Assembly: GCA_018830105.1 (NCBI GenBank) | Contig: JAHJTC010000014.1 | Span: 171,716-234,430 of the forward strand | Direction of reading: 5' to 3' | DNA length: 62,715 bases | Source: Bacteroidota bacterium | GTDB lineage: Bacteria > Bacteroidota > Bacteroidia > Bacteroidales > F082 | Shown here: one piece after another, positions 8,297-15,280 of the stretch | How positions within the stretch are numbered: the stretch's first letter is position 1 | Layout: every line of letters starts with the position of its first letter | Notes under the pieces: model-generated | The model's input: only the letters and a program-made list of their open reading frames with translations | Databases searched by the model: none | Told to the model about the DNA's origin: nothing | Made by a program: the position numbers and the translations under genes

Positions 8297-9724
8297 ATGA
8301 AATCCAGACGTCAGCCGAAGTTTTTTGAGAAAGTCGAAATTATAGATGCCGGATCAGAAGGCAAAGCTATTGCAAAGCCGGATAATCAGGTTGTGTTTGT
8401 GCCATTTGCTGCTCCTGGCGATATCGTTGATCTTGAAGTTGTGAAGAAAAAGAGAAACTATTTTGAGGGTTTTATCAAGAAATTTCATGCAGTTTCCGAC
8501 TACCGTATAACGCCTGAATGCAGTCATTTTGGAACTTGTGGTGGATGCAAATGGCAGCATCTGGATTACAAATGGCAGCTTCATTTCAAGCAAAAACAGG
8601 TGAAAGATAATCTTGAGCGTATTGCTAAAGTCAGTTATCCTGAAATACTGCCCATTATACCTGCACCAAAAGATTTTTATTACCGTAATAAGTTGGAATA
8701 TACTTTTTCAAATAGAAAATGGCTCACAGATGGGGCTCCCTCCGCCGAGAGAACTGCAGAGGAAATGAGCGGACTTGGTTTTCATTTACCCGGTATGTTT
8801 GACCGGATTTTGGACATCGAGCACTGCTATCTGCAGCCGGATCCTTCCAATAAGATTCGTTTATTTGTGCTGGATTATACCTTAAAGCACAAAATGCCTT
8901 TTTATGATGTCAGGCAACACGAAGGACTTTTGCGGAATTTGATTATCAGAAACAATCAAAGGGGTGATGTGATGCTTATTTTGGTTGTTGCTCATACAGA
9001 TGAGCGTGTTACAACAGGGCTTCTTCCGGCATTGAAGGCTCAGTTTCCTGAAATAAGTGCTTTGTTTTATGTAATTAATCCAAAGAAGAATGATACGATC
9101 ACTGATTTGGAAATTATTCATTTTAGTGGAAATTCTGAGCTTATTGAGGAAATGTCGTCACCAGTTGAAGGCTTTCCAAAGCTGGCGTTTGGCATAGCTC
9201 CTGTTTCATTTTATCAGACGAATGCACAACAGGCAGAACGTTTGTATAAAACGGCTTTCGACTTTGCGGATGTTTCAGGTAGCGAGAGGGTATATGATTT
9301 ATATACAGGAGCCGGTACAATTGCCTTATATTTTGCCCGATTTGTAAAAGAAGTTATTGGTATAGAGTATGTTGAGCAAGCTATTGAAGACGCTGGACAG
9401 AATGCGAAGCGGAATAATATTCAGAATGTAAGTTTTTTTGCAGGAGATATGGCAAAAGTTCTTGACGATGCTTTCATTGCTGAGCACGGGCAGCCTGATT
9501 TAATACTTACCGATCCGCCCAGAGCGGGAATGCACCCCAAAGTTATTGAGCAATTATTGGCGATAAAAGCACCCAAAATTGTTTACATCAGTTGTAATCC
9601 GGCAACTCAGGCGCGTGATTTACAACTTTTAGATACGCACTATATCGTGAAAGCGGTGCAGCCTGTTGATATGTTTCCGCAAACCCAGCATGTTGAAAAT
9701 GTAGTGCTGTTACATTTGCGTTAA
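8297..9724 (+). CDS. rlmD: 23S rRNA (uracil-C5)-methyltransferase RlmD/RumA type
   Basis: SAM-dependent enzyme that methylates a uridine of 23S rRNA (U1939 in E. coli numbering). The 475 residues comprise a TRAM domain (about 1-65), iron-sulfur cluster cysteines C75, C81 and C84 (CSHFGTCGGCKW) with a fourth in IEHCYLQPD, and the methyltransferase domain with YDLYTGAGTIALYFA for SAM. The catalytic motif YISCNPATQARDL follows near the C-terminus. The family also includes RlmC and TrmA-like enzymes, so the exact target nucleotide is inferred from length and cluster motif. Confidence 0.88.
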   Translation: MKSRRQPKFFEKVEIIDAGSEGKAIAKPDNQVVFVPFAAPGDIVDLEVVKKKRNYFEGFIKKFHAVSDYRITPECSHFGTCGGCKWQHLDYKWQLHFKQKQVKDNLERIAKVSYPEILPIIPAPKDFYYRNKLEYTFSNRKWLTDGAPSAERTAEEMSGLGFHLPGMFDRILDIEHCYLQPDPSNKIRLFVLDYTLKHKMPFYDVRQHEGLLRNLIIRNNQRGDVMLILVVAHTDERVTTGLLPALKAQFPEISALFYVINPKKNDTITDLEIIHFSGNSELIEEMSSPVEGFPKLAFGIAPVSFYQTNAQQAERLYKTAFDFADVSGSERVYDLYTGAGTIALYFARFVKEVIGIEYVEQAIEDAGQNAKRNNIQNVSFFAGDMAKVLDDAFIAEHGQPDLILTDPPRAGMHPKVIEQLLAIKAPKIVYISCNPATQARDLQLLDTHYIVKAVQPVDMFPQTQHVENVVLLHLR

Positions 9725-9728
9725 GTAT

Positions 9729-10250
9729 TCAAAAAGATTCAGGGTAAGCATTTATTTGTTTGATAAAATCTTGCAAATCCAGGGATTCCGCTTCAATCAC
9801 AAGATTAGCCTGGCTATAAAAGATGGCTCTTTGTCGCATATGATCTTTTACAAACTGATAAATATCATCTGAATTTTTTTCAAGAATCAGGGGGCGCTTT
9901 TTTTTAGCATGAATTAATCTGTTTGCGATTGCCGCAGGACTCATTTTCAAGTAGGCGGTTAGGCCATTTTCATTCATCCAGCTTATGTTGTTGTAAAAGC
10001 AAGGTGTGCCGCCGCCTGTGGCGATAATAGTTTGTTTCAGATTTCCGGTTTCAATAAGTAAATCACGTTCTAATCTACGGAAAAGAGACTCATCGTATTT
10101 TTTAAAAAAATCGTGAATGGCAATTTTATACTTTGTTTCAAAAAGCTGATCAGTATCCACCGACTCCCAACCCAACTTACTGGCCAGGCGCCTGGCGCAG
10201 GTACTTTTTCCTGCTCCCATATAGCCTACAAGATAAATTCTGTCGGTCAT
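9729..10250 (-). CDS. aroK: Shikimate kinase
   Basis: Phosphorylates shikimate with ATP in the chorismate pathway. The 173-residue single-domain protein has the P-loop GYMGAGKST at residues 8-16, the shikimate-binding DTDQLFE and the RRLERDLL arginine segment. The Walker-B-like IIATGGGTPCF and the LID arginine in KKKRPLI follow. It ends 4 bp from the convergent rlmD stop and lies 28 bp downstream of the transketolase C subunit on the same strand, so it may share its transcript. Erythrose 4-phosphate made by transketolase feeds the same pathway. Confidence 0.93.
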   Translation of the reverse strand: MTDRIYLVGYMGAGKSTCARRLASKLGWESVDTDQLFETKYKIAIHDFFKKYDESLFRRLERDLLIETGNLKQTIIATGGGTPCFYNNISWMNENGLTAYLKMSPAAIANRLIHAKKKRPLILEKNSDDIYQFVKDHMRQRAIFYSQANLVIEAESLDLQDFIKQINAYPESF

Positions 10251-10278
10251 TTATCCAATTAAAATAGTCAAATGCTGA

Positions 10279-11235
10279 TTAAGTGTTTTTTCTTTTTATT
10301 ACTTGTTTAGCAGCCCTAACAATATTTGAGCTACCTAAACCATATTTTTCCATAAGTTCGTCAGGTGTACCACTTTCGCCAAAAACATCCATTACAGCAA
10401 CCATTTCAAGGGGCAACGGAAACCGGGTTGCAAGCAATTGAGCCACTGCATCTCCTAATCCTCCATTTGCCTGATGCTCTTCGGCCGTGACAGCACAACG
10501 GGTTTTATTCAGAGATTTCAACAAAGCTTCTTCATCAAGTGGTTTGATAGTTGTAATATCAATAACTTCAGCCTTGATGTTTTCCTTAAGCAAATTTTCG
10601 GCAGCTTCTAATGCTTTCCAAACAAGGTGACCGGTAGCGATGATGCTTACATCTGATCCTTCAATCATTCTGATGGCTTTCCCAATTTCAAATGGGGTTT
10701 CAGCCGGAGTGAAGTTAGGTACTTTAGGCCTTCCAAATCTTAAGTAAACCGGACCCTCGAAGGCAGCAATTGCTTTTACAGCGGCTTTGGTCTGATTGTA
10801 ATCGCAAGGAACAATTACTGTCATTCCGGGTAGCATACGCATCATTCCAATATCTTCAAGGATTTGGTGTGTTGCGCCATCTTCACCCAGGCTTAATCCA
10901 GCATGTGAGGCACATATTTTAACATTTTTTCCGGAGTAAGCAACAGACTGTCTGATTTGATCATAAACCCTGCCGGTTGAAAAATTTGCGAAAGTTCCGG
11001 TGAAAGGTATAAATCCGCCAATAGTTAAGCCGGCAGCCATACCAATCATATTCGCTTCTGAAATGCCTGTTTGAAAAAAACGCTCAGGAAAGGCATCAGC
11101 AAAGGCATTCATTTTTAATGAGCCTGTAAGATCCGCACAAAGCCCGACGATACGGTCGTTTTCTCTTGCAGCATCAACTAATCCGTCACCAAATCCTGAT
11201 CTGGTATCTTTATGATTTTGAATTGTATATTTCAT
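10279..11235 (-). CDS. Transketolase, C-terminal subunit
   Basis: The pyrimidine-binding and C-terminal domains of a split transketolase (318 residues). It shows the transketolase_pyr region with GISEANMIGMAAGLT, which contains the glutamate that activates thiamine diphosphate. This is followed by SHAGLSLGEDGATHQ and a C-terminal domain ending GESGTPDELMEKYGL. It forms a heteromer with the N-terminal subunit encoded 19 bp upstream. Together they interconvert pentose-phosphate-pathway sugars. A distinction from split DXP synthase or dihydroxyacetone synthase rests on length and the GEDGATHQ motif. Confidence 0.9.
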   Translation of the reverse strand: MKYTIQNHKDTRSGFGDGLVDAARENDRIVGLCADLTGSLKMNAFADAFPERFFQTGISEANMIGMAAGLTIGGFIPFTGTFANFSTGRVYDQIRQSVAYSGKNVKICASHAGLSLGEDGATHQILEDIGMMRMLPGMTVIVPCDYNQTKAAVKAIAAFEGPVYLRFGRPKVPNFTPAETPFEIGKAIRMIEGSDVSIIATGHLVWKALEAAENLLKENIKAEVIDITTIKPLDEEALLKSLNKTRCAVTAEEHQANGGLGDAVAQLLATRFPLPLEMVAVMDVFGESGTPDELMEKYGLGSSNIVRAAKQVIKRKNT

Positions 11236-11254
11236 GAATTATTTCTTGATAGGA

Positions 11255-12100
11255 TTAATAATCTCCCAGGGTTTCTTCGAGTTGCAACAAAGCGTTATCA
11301 AGTTGTTCATCATTTGGAGCAATGCCATGCCATTTGTGTGTTCCCATCATAAAATCAACACCCATACCCATTACGGTTTTCATGAGCAAGAGCTGTGGTT
11401 TTTGATTCCCCGCATTTTTTCTGGCCAGATTTAATGTCTGCACAACTGATTGCATATCGTTGCCGTCAAATTCAATTACCTCCCAATCAAAAGCACGATA
11501 TTTAGCGGCAAGATCTCCTAAGGGCATAACATCTTTAACAGCACCATCAATTTGTTGTCCGTTGTAATCGATGATAGCAATGAGGTTGTCAACTTTTCTG
11601 CTTCCGGCATAAAGTGCTGCTTCCCAAATCTGCCCTTCCTGCTGCTCTCCGTCTCCCATTAATACATACACAAGTTTGTCATCAGCATTGAGCTTTTTTG
11701 ACAGAGCAGCTCCAATAGCAACAGATAGGCCTTGTCCAAGCGACCCGCTGGCAACACGCACTCCGGGAAGTTTATCGTGTGTTGTGGGGTGACCCTGCAA
11801 ACGCGAACCAATGGCCCGAAATGTCGATAATTCAGCTACCGGAAAATAACCTTTATGTGCTAAAACGCTATAAAAAACCGGGCTTATATGTCCGTTAGAA
11901 AGAAAAAACAGGTCTTCATCAGTACCATCCATGTTAAAATCCGGAGACTTTAGCCGAAGATGATCAAAATATAAGGCAGTGAATAAATCGGCGCAGCCCA
12001 ATGATCCACCCGGATGCCCGGATTGTCTTTTATGAACCATACGCACGATGTCGCGCCTGACTTGTGAAGCGATTTTTTTTAAATTTTCAAGTTCAGCCAT
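11255..12100 (-). CDS. Transketolase, N-terminal subunit
   Basis: The thiamine-diphosphate-binding half of transketolase, 281 residues. The motif GHPGGSLGCADLFTALYF is followed by the ThDP and metal-binding segment VLMGDGEQQEGQIWEAALYAG (GDG to the later DYNGQQ), as in the PP domain of full-length transketolases. Split transketolases are widespread in bacteria and archaea. A TACTTTTG -7 box about 50 nt upstream marks it as the first gene of the unit tktN-tktC-aroK. Upstream of that promoter begins the small-RNA-like repeat array on the same strand. Confidence 0.9.
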   Translation of the reverse strand: MAELENLKKIASQVRRDIVRMVHKRQSGHPGGSLGCADLFTALYFDHLRLKSPDFNMDGTDEDLFFLSNGHISPVFYSVLAHKGYFPVAELSTFRAIGSRLQGHPTTHDKLPGVRVASGSLGQGLSVAIGAALSKKLNADDKLVYVLMGDGEQQEGQIWEAALYAGSRKVDNLIAIIDYNGQQIDGAVKDVMPLGDLAAKYRAFDWEVIEFDGNDMQSVVQTLNLARKNAGNQKPQLLLMKTVMGMGVDFMMGTHKWHGIAPNDEQLDNALLQLEETLGDY

Positions 12101-12147
12101 GGAAAATATCCTTATTAAAATAGATTAACGTAATCCTTTTGAAAGGG

Positions 12148-12155
12148 CAAAAGTA
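12148..12155 (-). promoter_or_regulatory. -7 box of the transketolase operon
   Basis: Read on the minus strand this is TACTTTTG, the same octamer used by three of the repeat-array units further upstream. The predicted leader to the ATG at 12100 is about 40 nt. Confidence 0.6.
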
Positions 12156-12221
12156 AGGAAAGTATTATTTGCAGCCTATGGAATAAATGGTATTTGCGTA
12201 AATCTACAAAAAGGAAAAGGC

Positions 12222-12327
12222 TTTAAAAGGAATGCCCTTGAGGTATATGCAATTTGTAAAAACAACTAAAACAAATTACACCTCAAGGGCATTAAGTTCG
12301 AACTTATAAAAACAACCAACCAATTAG
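12222..12327 (-). ncRNA. Array unit 1 (leftmost, divergent), predicted ~105-nt RNA
   Basis: Box CATCTTTG at 12339-12332 with a TTG about 21 nt further upstream, followed by CAGTC as at the rpsP promoter. The palindrome (12293-12306) is TAAGTTCGAACTTA, differing from the other units by a compensated pair. Hairpin 12231-12293, then CCTTTTAAAG. The upper stem reads AATTTGT/ACAAATT instead of GAATTGT/ACAATTC. A diverged copy of the upstream conserved block lies at 12371-12405. Confidence 0.6.
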
Positions 12328-12570
12328 ACTGCAAAGATGCGAAATAATATGCATACTTGTCAAGTAAAAAAGTTAACGGTTGAATTGGGCAAGTATTGGG
12401 TAGCTCCATTTTATGGATATGCCATGATGGATTTTTTATTAAAGCTACATAATATAAATAACTGGCATTAAGAGATTTGAATTAACTTTATTAATGAAAA
12501 ATTTAAAATTCGGATGATGATTTATCGTTTAAAAAAATCTTTATTACTTTAAAAAATTAATAAAATTTCT

Positions 12571-12663
12571 TTAAATAAATGCATTAATTGTGCAACAATT
12601 CACATCTAAGGGAAATTTGACTCGAATTACTAAGCCATACAATTAATTTGAAGGCAAAAATTT
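12571..12663 (-). pseudogene. Decayed array unit
   Basis: Aligns with the intact units over the upper stem (AATTGTGCAACAATTCA), a damaged lower arm (TCTAAGGG instead of CTCAAGGGC), a broken palindrome (ACTCGAATTA) and a damaged 5' segment and box (AATTAATTTGAAGGCAAAAA). The matching lower arm on the other side is deleted, so neither the hairpin nor a -7 box survives. A remnant of the upstream block is visible at 12708-12740. Confidence 0.65.
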
Positions 12664-12811
12664 GTTTTATTGAATCGGACATTATGGACAGACATTATTT
12701 ATGCTATCAGTTATTGGAACCAGCAAATCAGCACGTGGTAGTGAGATTCATGAGTGCTGGGTAGAATACATTTTTAAAGAAACAGGGTAGAGGAAATAGG
12801 TTTAATAGGTT

Positions 12812-12916
12812 TAAAAAGAGAATGCCCTTGAGGATTATGTGAATTGTAAAAAACAACTAAAACAATTCACACCTCAAGGGCATTTAGTTCGAACTAATAA
12901 AACAACCAACCAATTT
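12812..12916 (-). ncRNA. Array unit 2, predicted ~105-nt RNA
   Basis: -7 box TACTTTTG (minus strand, 12929-12922) with TTG 18 nt upstream. Palindrome 12884-12897, hairpin 12821-12884 with a long A/T loop, then CTCTTTTTAAA. The upstream conserved block is at 12961-12998, about 32 bp from the box. Confidence 0.65.
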
Positions 12917-13052
12917 GATAGCAAAAGTAAGTTTCCAAGCCTTGCAGCAATTTGTGCTTTCAGTTATCGGACAGCATAAATCAGCAAGTGGTAAAAGGAG
13001 TTATGATTAGCCTTGAATGTGATTGTTTTATGGAAAAAATGTAGAGGAACAG

Positions 13053-13149
13053 CTTTAAATAAGAATGCCCTTGAGATGGTAGATGAATTGTGAAACAATT
13101 CTCACCTCAAGGGCACTTAGTTCGAACTAATAAAACAACCAACCAATTT
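13053..13149 (-). ncRNA. Array unit 3, predicted ~97-nt RNA (short-loop type)
   Basis: -7 box TACTTTTG at 13162-13155. Palindrome 13117-13130, hairpin about 13064-13118 with a 3-nt apical loop, then CTTATTTAAAG. The lower arm has GTGCCC where units 2 and 5 have ATGCCC, turning an A-U pair into G-U on the minus strand. Upstream block at 13193-13230. Confidence 0.65.
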
Positions 13150-13285
13150 GATAGCAAAAGTAAGTTTCCTTGCGATGCAACGATTTGCATCATCAGTTAA
13201 AGGGCGGGATAAATCAGCAAGTGGTAAAAGGGGATTGATGAGCGCTGTAAGTTGCTTGTTTATTAGAAAAAATATAAAGGATCTG

Positions 13286-13382
13286 GTGTAAAAGAGAATG
13301 CCCTTGAGATGGTAGATGAACTGTAAAACAATTCTCACCTCAAGGGCACTTAGTTCGAACTAATAAAACAACCAACCAATTT
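13286..13382 (-). ncRNA. Array unit 4, predicted ~97-nt RNA (short-loop type)
   Basis: -7 box TACTTTTG at 13395-13388. Palindrome 13350-13363, hairpin about 13297-13351, then CTCTTTTACACC. Nearly identical to unit 3, with an added change in the upper stem that is a G-U pair on the minus strand only. Upstream block at 13427-13464. Units 3 and 4 look like the most recent duplication. Confidence 0.65.
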
Positions 13383-13521
13383 GATAGCAAAAGTAAGGTT
13401 CGCTGCAATGCAACGATGTGTAACATCAGTTATCGGACGGATTAAATCAGCAAGTGGTAAAAGGGGTTTGATGAGCGCTGTAAGGTGCTTGTTTTATAGA
13501 AAAATAGCCGATGAACAAGTG

Positions 13522-13628
13522 CAAAAAAAGAATGCCCTTGAGGCGTAAGTGAATTGTAAAAACAACAAAAACAATTCACACCTCAAGGGCATTTAGTTCG
13601 AACTAATAAAACAACCAACCAATTATGA
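13522..13628 (-). ncRNA. Array unit 5 (rightmost), predicted ~105-nt RNA
   Basis: Box TAATTTCG at 13641-13634 instead of TACTTTTG. Palindrome 13593-13606, hairpin 13531-13593 with fully paired arms and a long loop, then CTTTTTTTGC, the best T-tract of the array. The upstream block found with the other units is missing; the DUF2461 gene end lies there instead. Confidence 0.65.
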
Positions 13629-13696
13629 GAAAGCGAAATTAGTACGACTTGTGAAATTAATAACAGATAAAAAGAATACGGCTACAATTAGTCAGT

Positions 13697-14371
13697 TTAT
13701 GGATTGCCATGTGCCGCATTTGAAATAGATTCGTTAAGAAAACGAACAAAATGGTTTATCTCAGCAAAATAGGGCATCAAATTTTCAATCATTGATTCCC
13801 TTGAATAATGATCCAGAACCAAAGGATGAGAGACAACATAGTGCTTGTATTTGAGCAGTTCAACATAGTCGAAATCTGCCGGAAAGCCTTTTGGTGGTCT
13901 TTTAAGGCGTTCGTCAAGCATCTCGCTGTATTTTTCCTTAAAACCTGGGTGGTTGATAATACTCAGAAAATCAGCTGCATTATAGTAGATTTCCTGCCGA
14001 ATGGCTTTTAATACCTCGGGAGAAGGGGCATAAACTCCGCCACCTATAAAACTCTTGCCCGGTTCAATGTGCAGGTAATAGCCGGCATTTCCCGCGCTTC
14101 GCCCACCGGGTGCAATAAATACACCTATTCCTGTTTTGTAGGGTTCTTTATTGTTAGAGAAACGCACGTCGCGGTTAATTCTAAAAATGCATTTTGACGG
14201 ACTTAAAATAGAAACCCAGGGTTCAATAGGGCTAAGTGCATTGAGCATCTCCGAAACAAGTTCTACCAATTCAGTACGTGCCGTATCATATTGATTTCTA
14301 TGCTCATCAAACCAATCTTTATGATTGTTCTGAGCCAGTTCAGCTAAAAATGGAATAATTTTAAGGGACAT
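13697..14371 (-). CDS. DUF2461 family protein
   Basis: A 224-residue cytoplasmic protein of the DUF2461 (TIGR02453) family, function unknown. Recognisable segments are NNHKDWFDEHRNQYDTARTE, IFRINRDVRFSNNKEPYKT, the glycine-rich AGYYLHIEPGKSFIGGGVYAP, and a C-terminal RPPKGFPADFDYVELLKYKHY. The family is widespread and sporadically linked with stress functions, but nothing here fixes a role. It is divergent from the next gene, with overlapping promoters at 14396-14426. Confidence 0.88.
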   Translation of the reverse strand: MSLKIIPFLAELAQNNHKDWFDEHRNQYDTARTELVELVSEMLNALSPIEPWVSILSPSKCIFRINRDVRFSNNKEPYKTGIGVFIAPGGRSAGNAGYYLHIEPGKSFIGGGVYAPSPEVLKAIRQEIYYNAADFLSIINHPGFKEKYSEMLDERLKRPPKGFPADFDYVELLKYKHYVVSHPLVLDHYSRESMIENLMPYFAEINHFVRFLNESISNAAHGNP

Positions 14372-14395
14372 AGTGTAGTTTTTTTAAAAATAACC

Positions 14396-14426
14396 TAAAT
14401 TCGTGTGCTCAATTCCTGCAAATTTA
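14396..14426. promoter_or_regulatory. Overlapping divergent promoters
   Basis: On the minus strand TAAATTTG (14426-14419) serves DUF2461. On the plus strand TAAATTCG (14396-14403) serves the outer-membrane protein gene. The two transcripts would start within about 20 bp of each other and overlap. Confidence 0.5.
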
Positions 14427-14437
14427 GAGAATTAATC

Positions 14438-15277
14438 ATGAAACCAAATTATTACCGCCCTATCATACTAGTGCTTTTTTTGATTGCAATTATTCGGCCT
14501 CTGCAAGCTTTTGAAGGGTATTCTCCGATAGGTGCCAGATCTGCAGCAATGGGTTATGCTTCAGTTAGTTTAACTGATTTTTGGTCGATTCAGAATAATC
14601 CCGCAGGGATGGCTGATTATAAACATTTTGCGGCAGGAATTGCTTATCAAAACCGATACTTGATGCAAGCGCTGGCTTTAAAAAGTGCTGCAGTAATAGC
14701 GCCCACCAAATTGGGTGTGTTAGGCGTTAGTTTTAATCAGTTTGGTTACAACCTTTACAGCGAAAGCAAAATTGGGCTGGCTTATGCACGGAGTTTTGGG
14801 AAAGTGCTGCGCTTGGGATTGCAACTCGACTACCTATCAACCCATATTGCTGAAGGCTACGAAAATGCTAATGCAATAACGTTCGAATTTGGTGCACAAT
14901 CTCAAATCAATGATAAGCTCACAGCAGGAGCCTATATTTTTAATCCGATAAAAGCGCGGCTTTCCTCTTATACTGACGAAAGAATTCCCGTTGTGCTCCG
15001 ATTTGGTTTGTCTTATTTATTTACACCCGAATTGCTTGGAACCGCAGAAATAGAGAAGAATTTTGATAACACCGCTTCCATTCGCGGAGGCCTGGAATAC
15101 TTTGTATTACAAAAGTTTTATGTGCGTGCCGGTTTGGTTACAAATCCAAATATGTTAAGTTTTGGTGCGGGTTACGACATTGGTCCTGCAAGTATTGATA
15201 TCGCTGCCGGAGTTCATCAGGTGCTTGGTTCCACAATCCAGGCCAGTTTGATCTTTAATTTTGGGATGCTTAAATAA
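14438..15277 (+). CDS. PorV/PorQ-like outer-membrane beta-barrel protein
   Basis: A 279-residue exported protein: signal peptide (YYRPIILVLFLIAIIRPLQA) followed by a mature region with the early motif GARSAAMGYASVSLTDFWSIQNNPAGMA, as in PorV/PorQ and FadL-like barrels, and then alternating amphipathic strands ending in aromatic/Leu residues (IQASLIFNFGMLK). PorV-like proteins act in type IX secretion, but this one could be a general barrel. The ATG at 14438 was chosen: the frame could be read from a GTG at 14405, but that lies at the predicted transcription start. The next gene follows after 3 bp. Confidence 0.7.
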   Translation: MKPNYYRPIILVLFLIAIIRPLQAFEGYSPIGARSAAMGYASVSLTDFWSIQNNPAGMADYKHFAAGIAYQNRYLMQALALKSAAVIAPTKLGVLGVSFNQFGYNLYSESKIGLAYARSFGKVLRLGLQLDYLSTHIAEGYENANAITFEFGAQSQINDKLTAGAYIFNPIKARLSSYTDERIPVVLRFGLSYLFTPELLGTAEIEKNFDNTASIRGGLEYFVLQKFYVRAGLVTNPNMLSFGAGYDIGPASIDIAAGVHQVLGSTIQASLIFNFGMLK

Positions 15278-15280
15278 CAG

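Larger units (their letters stand above)
12222..13641 (-). repeat. Tandem array of five intact and one decayed repeat units, candidate small RNA genes
   Basis: Occupies nearly all of the 1.6-kb gene-free interval between the transketolase operon and the DUF2461 gene. The -7 boxes of four units are spaced about 233-246 bp apart. Read on the minus strand each intact unit has, in order: a TAnnTTTG-like box, an invariant AATTGGTTGGTTGTTTT segment, a 14-bp palindrome centred on TTCGAA, a long imperfect hairpin with arms TGCCCTTGAG/CTCAAGGGCA, and a T-rich tract. The sequence between units is also homologous, so the array arose by tandem duplication. No reading frame is conserved between units. I do not recognise the family. 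Confidence 0.85.

Noticed and set aside
13117..13338. A 73-codon frame on the minus strand inside the repeat array
   Set aside because: It runs across two units and the spacer. Other units do not keep the frame; for example unit 3 hits a stop within five codons of the equivalent GTG.
12293..13606. tRNA-like T arm (GTTCGAAC) in each unit
   Set aside because: The sequence is part of a symmetric palindrome. No acceptor stem, anticodon arm or CCA-proximal pairing is present.
12222..13641. Integron cassette array (attC sites) or CRISPR
   Set aside because: The sequence between hairpins is homologous from unit to unit, as in tandem duplication, unlike unrelated integron cassettes or CRISPR spacers. 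No integrase or cas gene is in the window.
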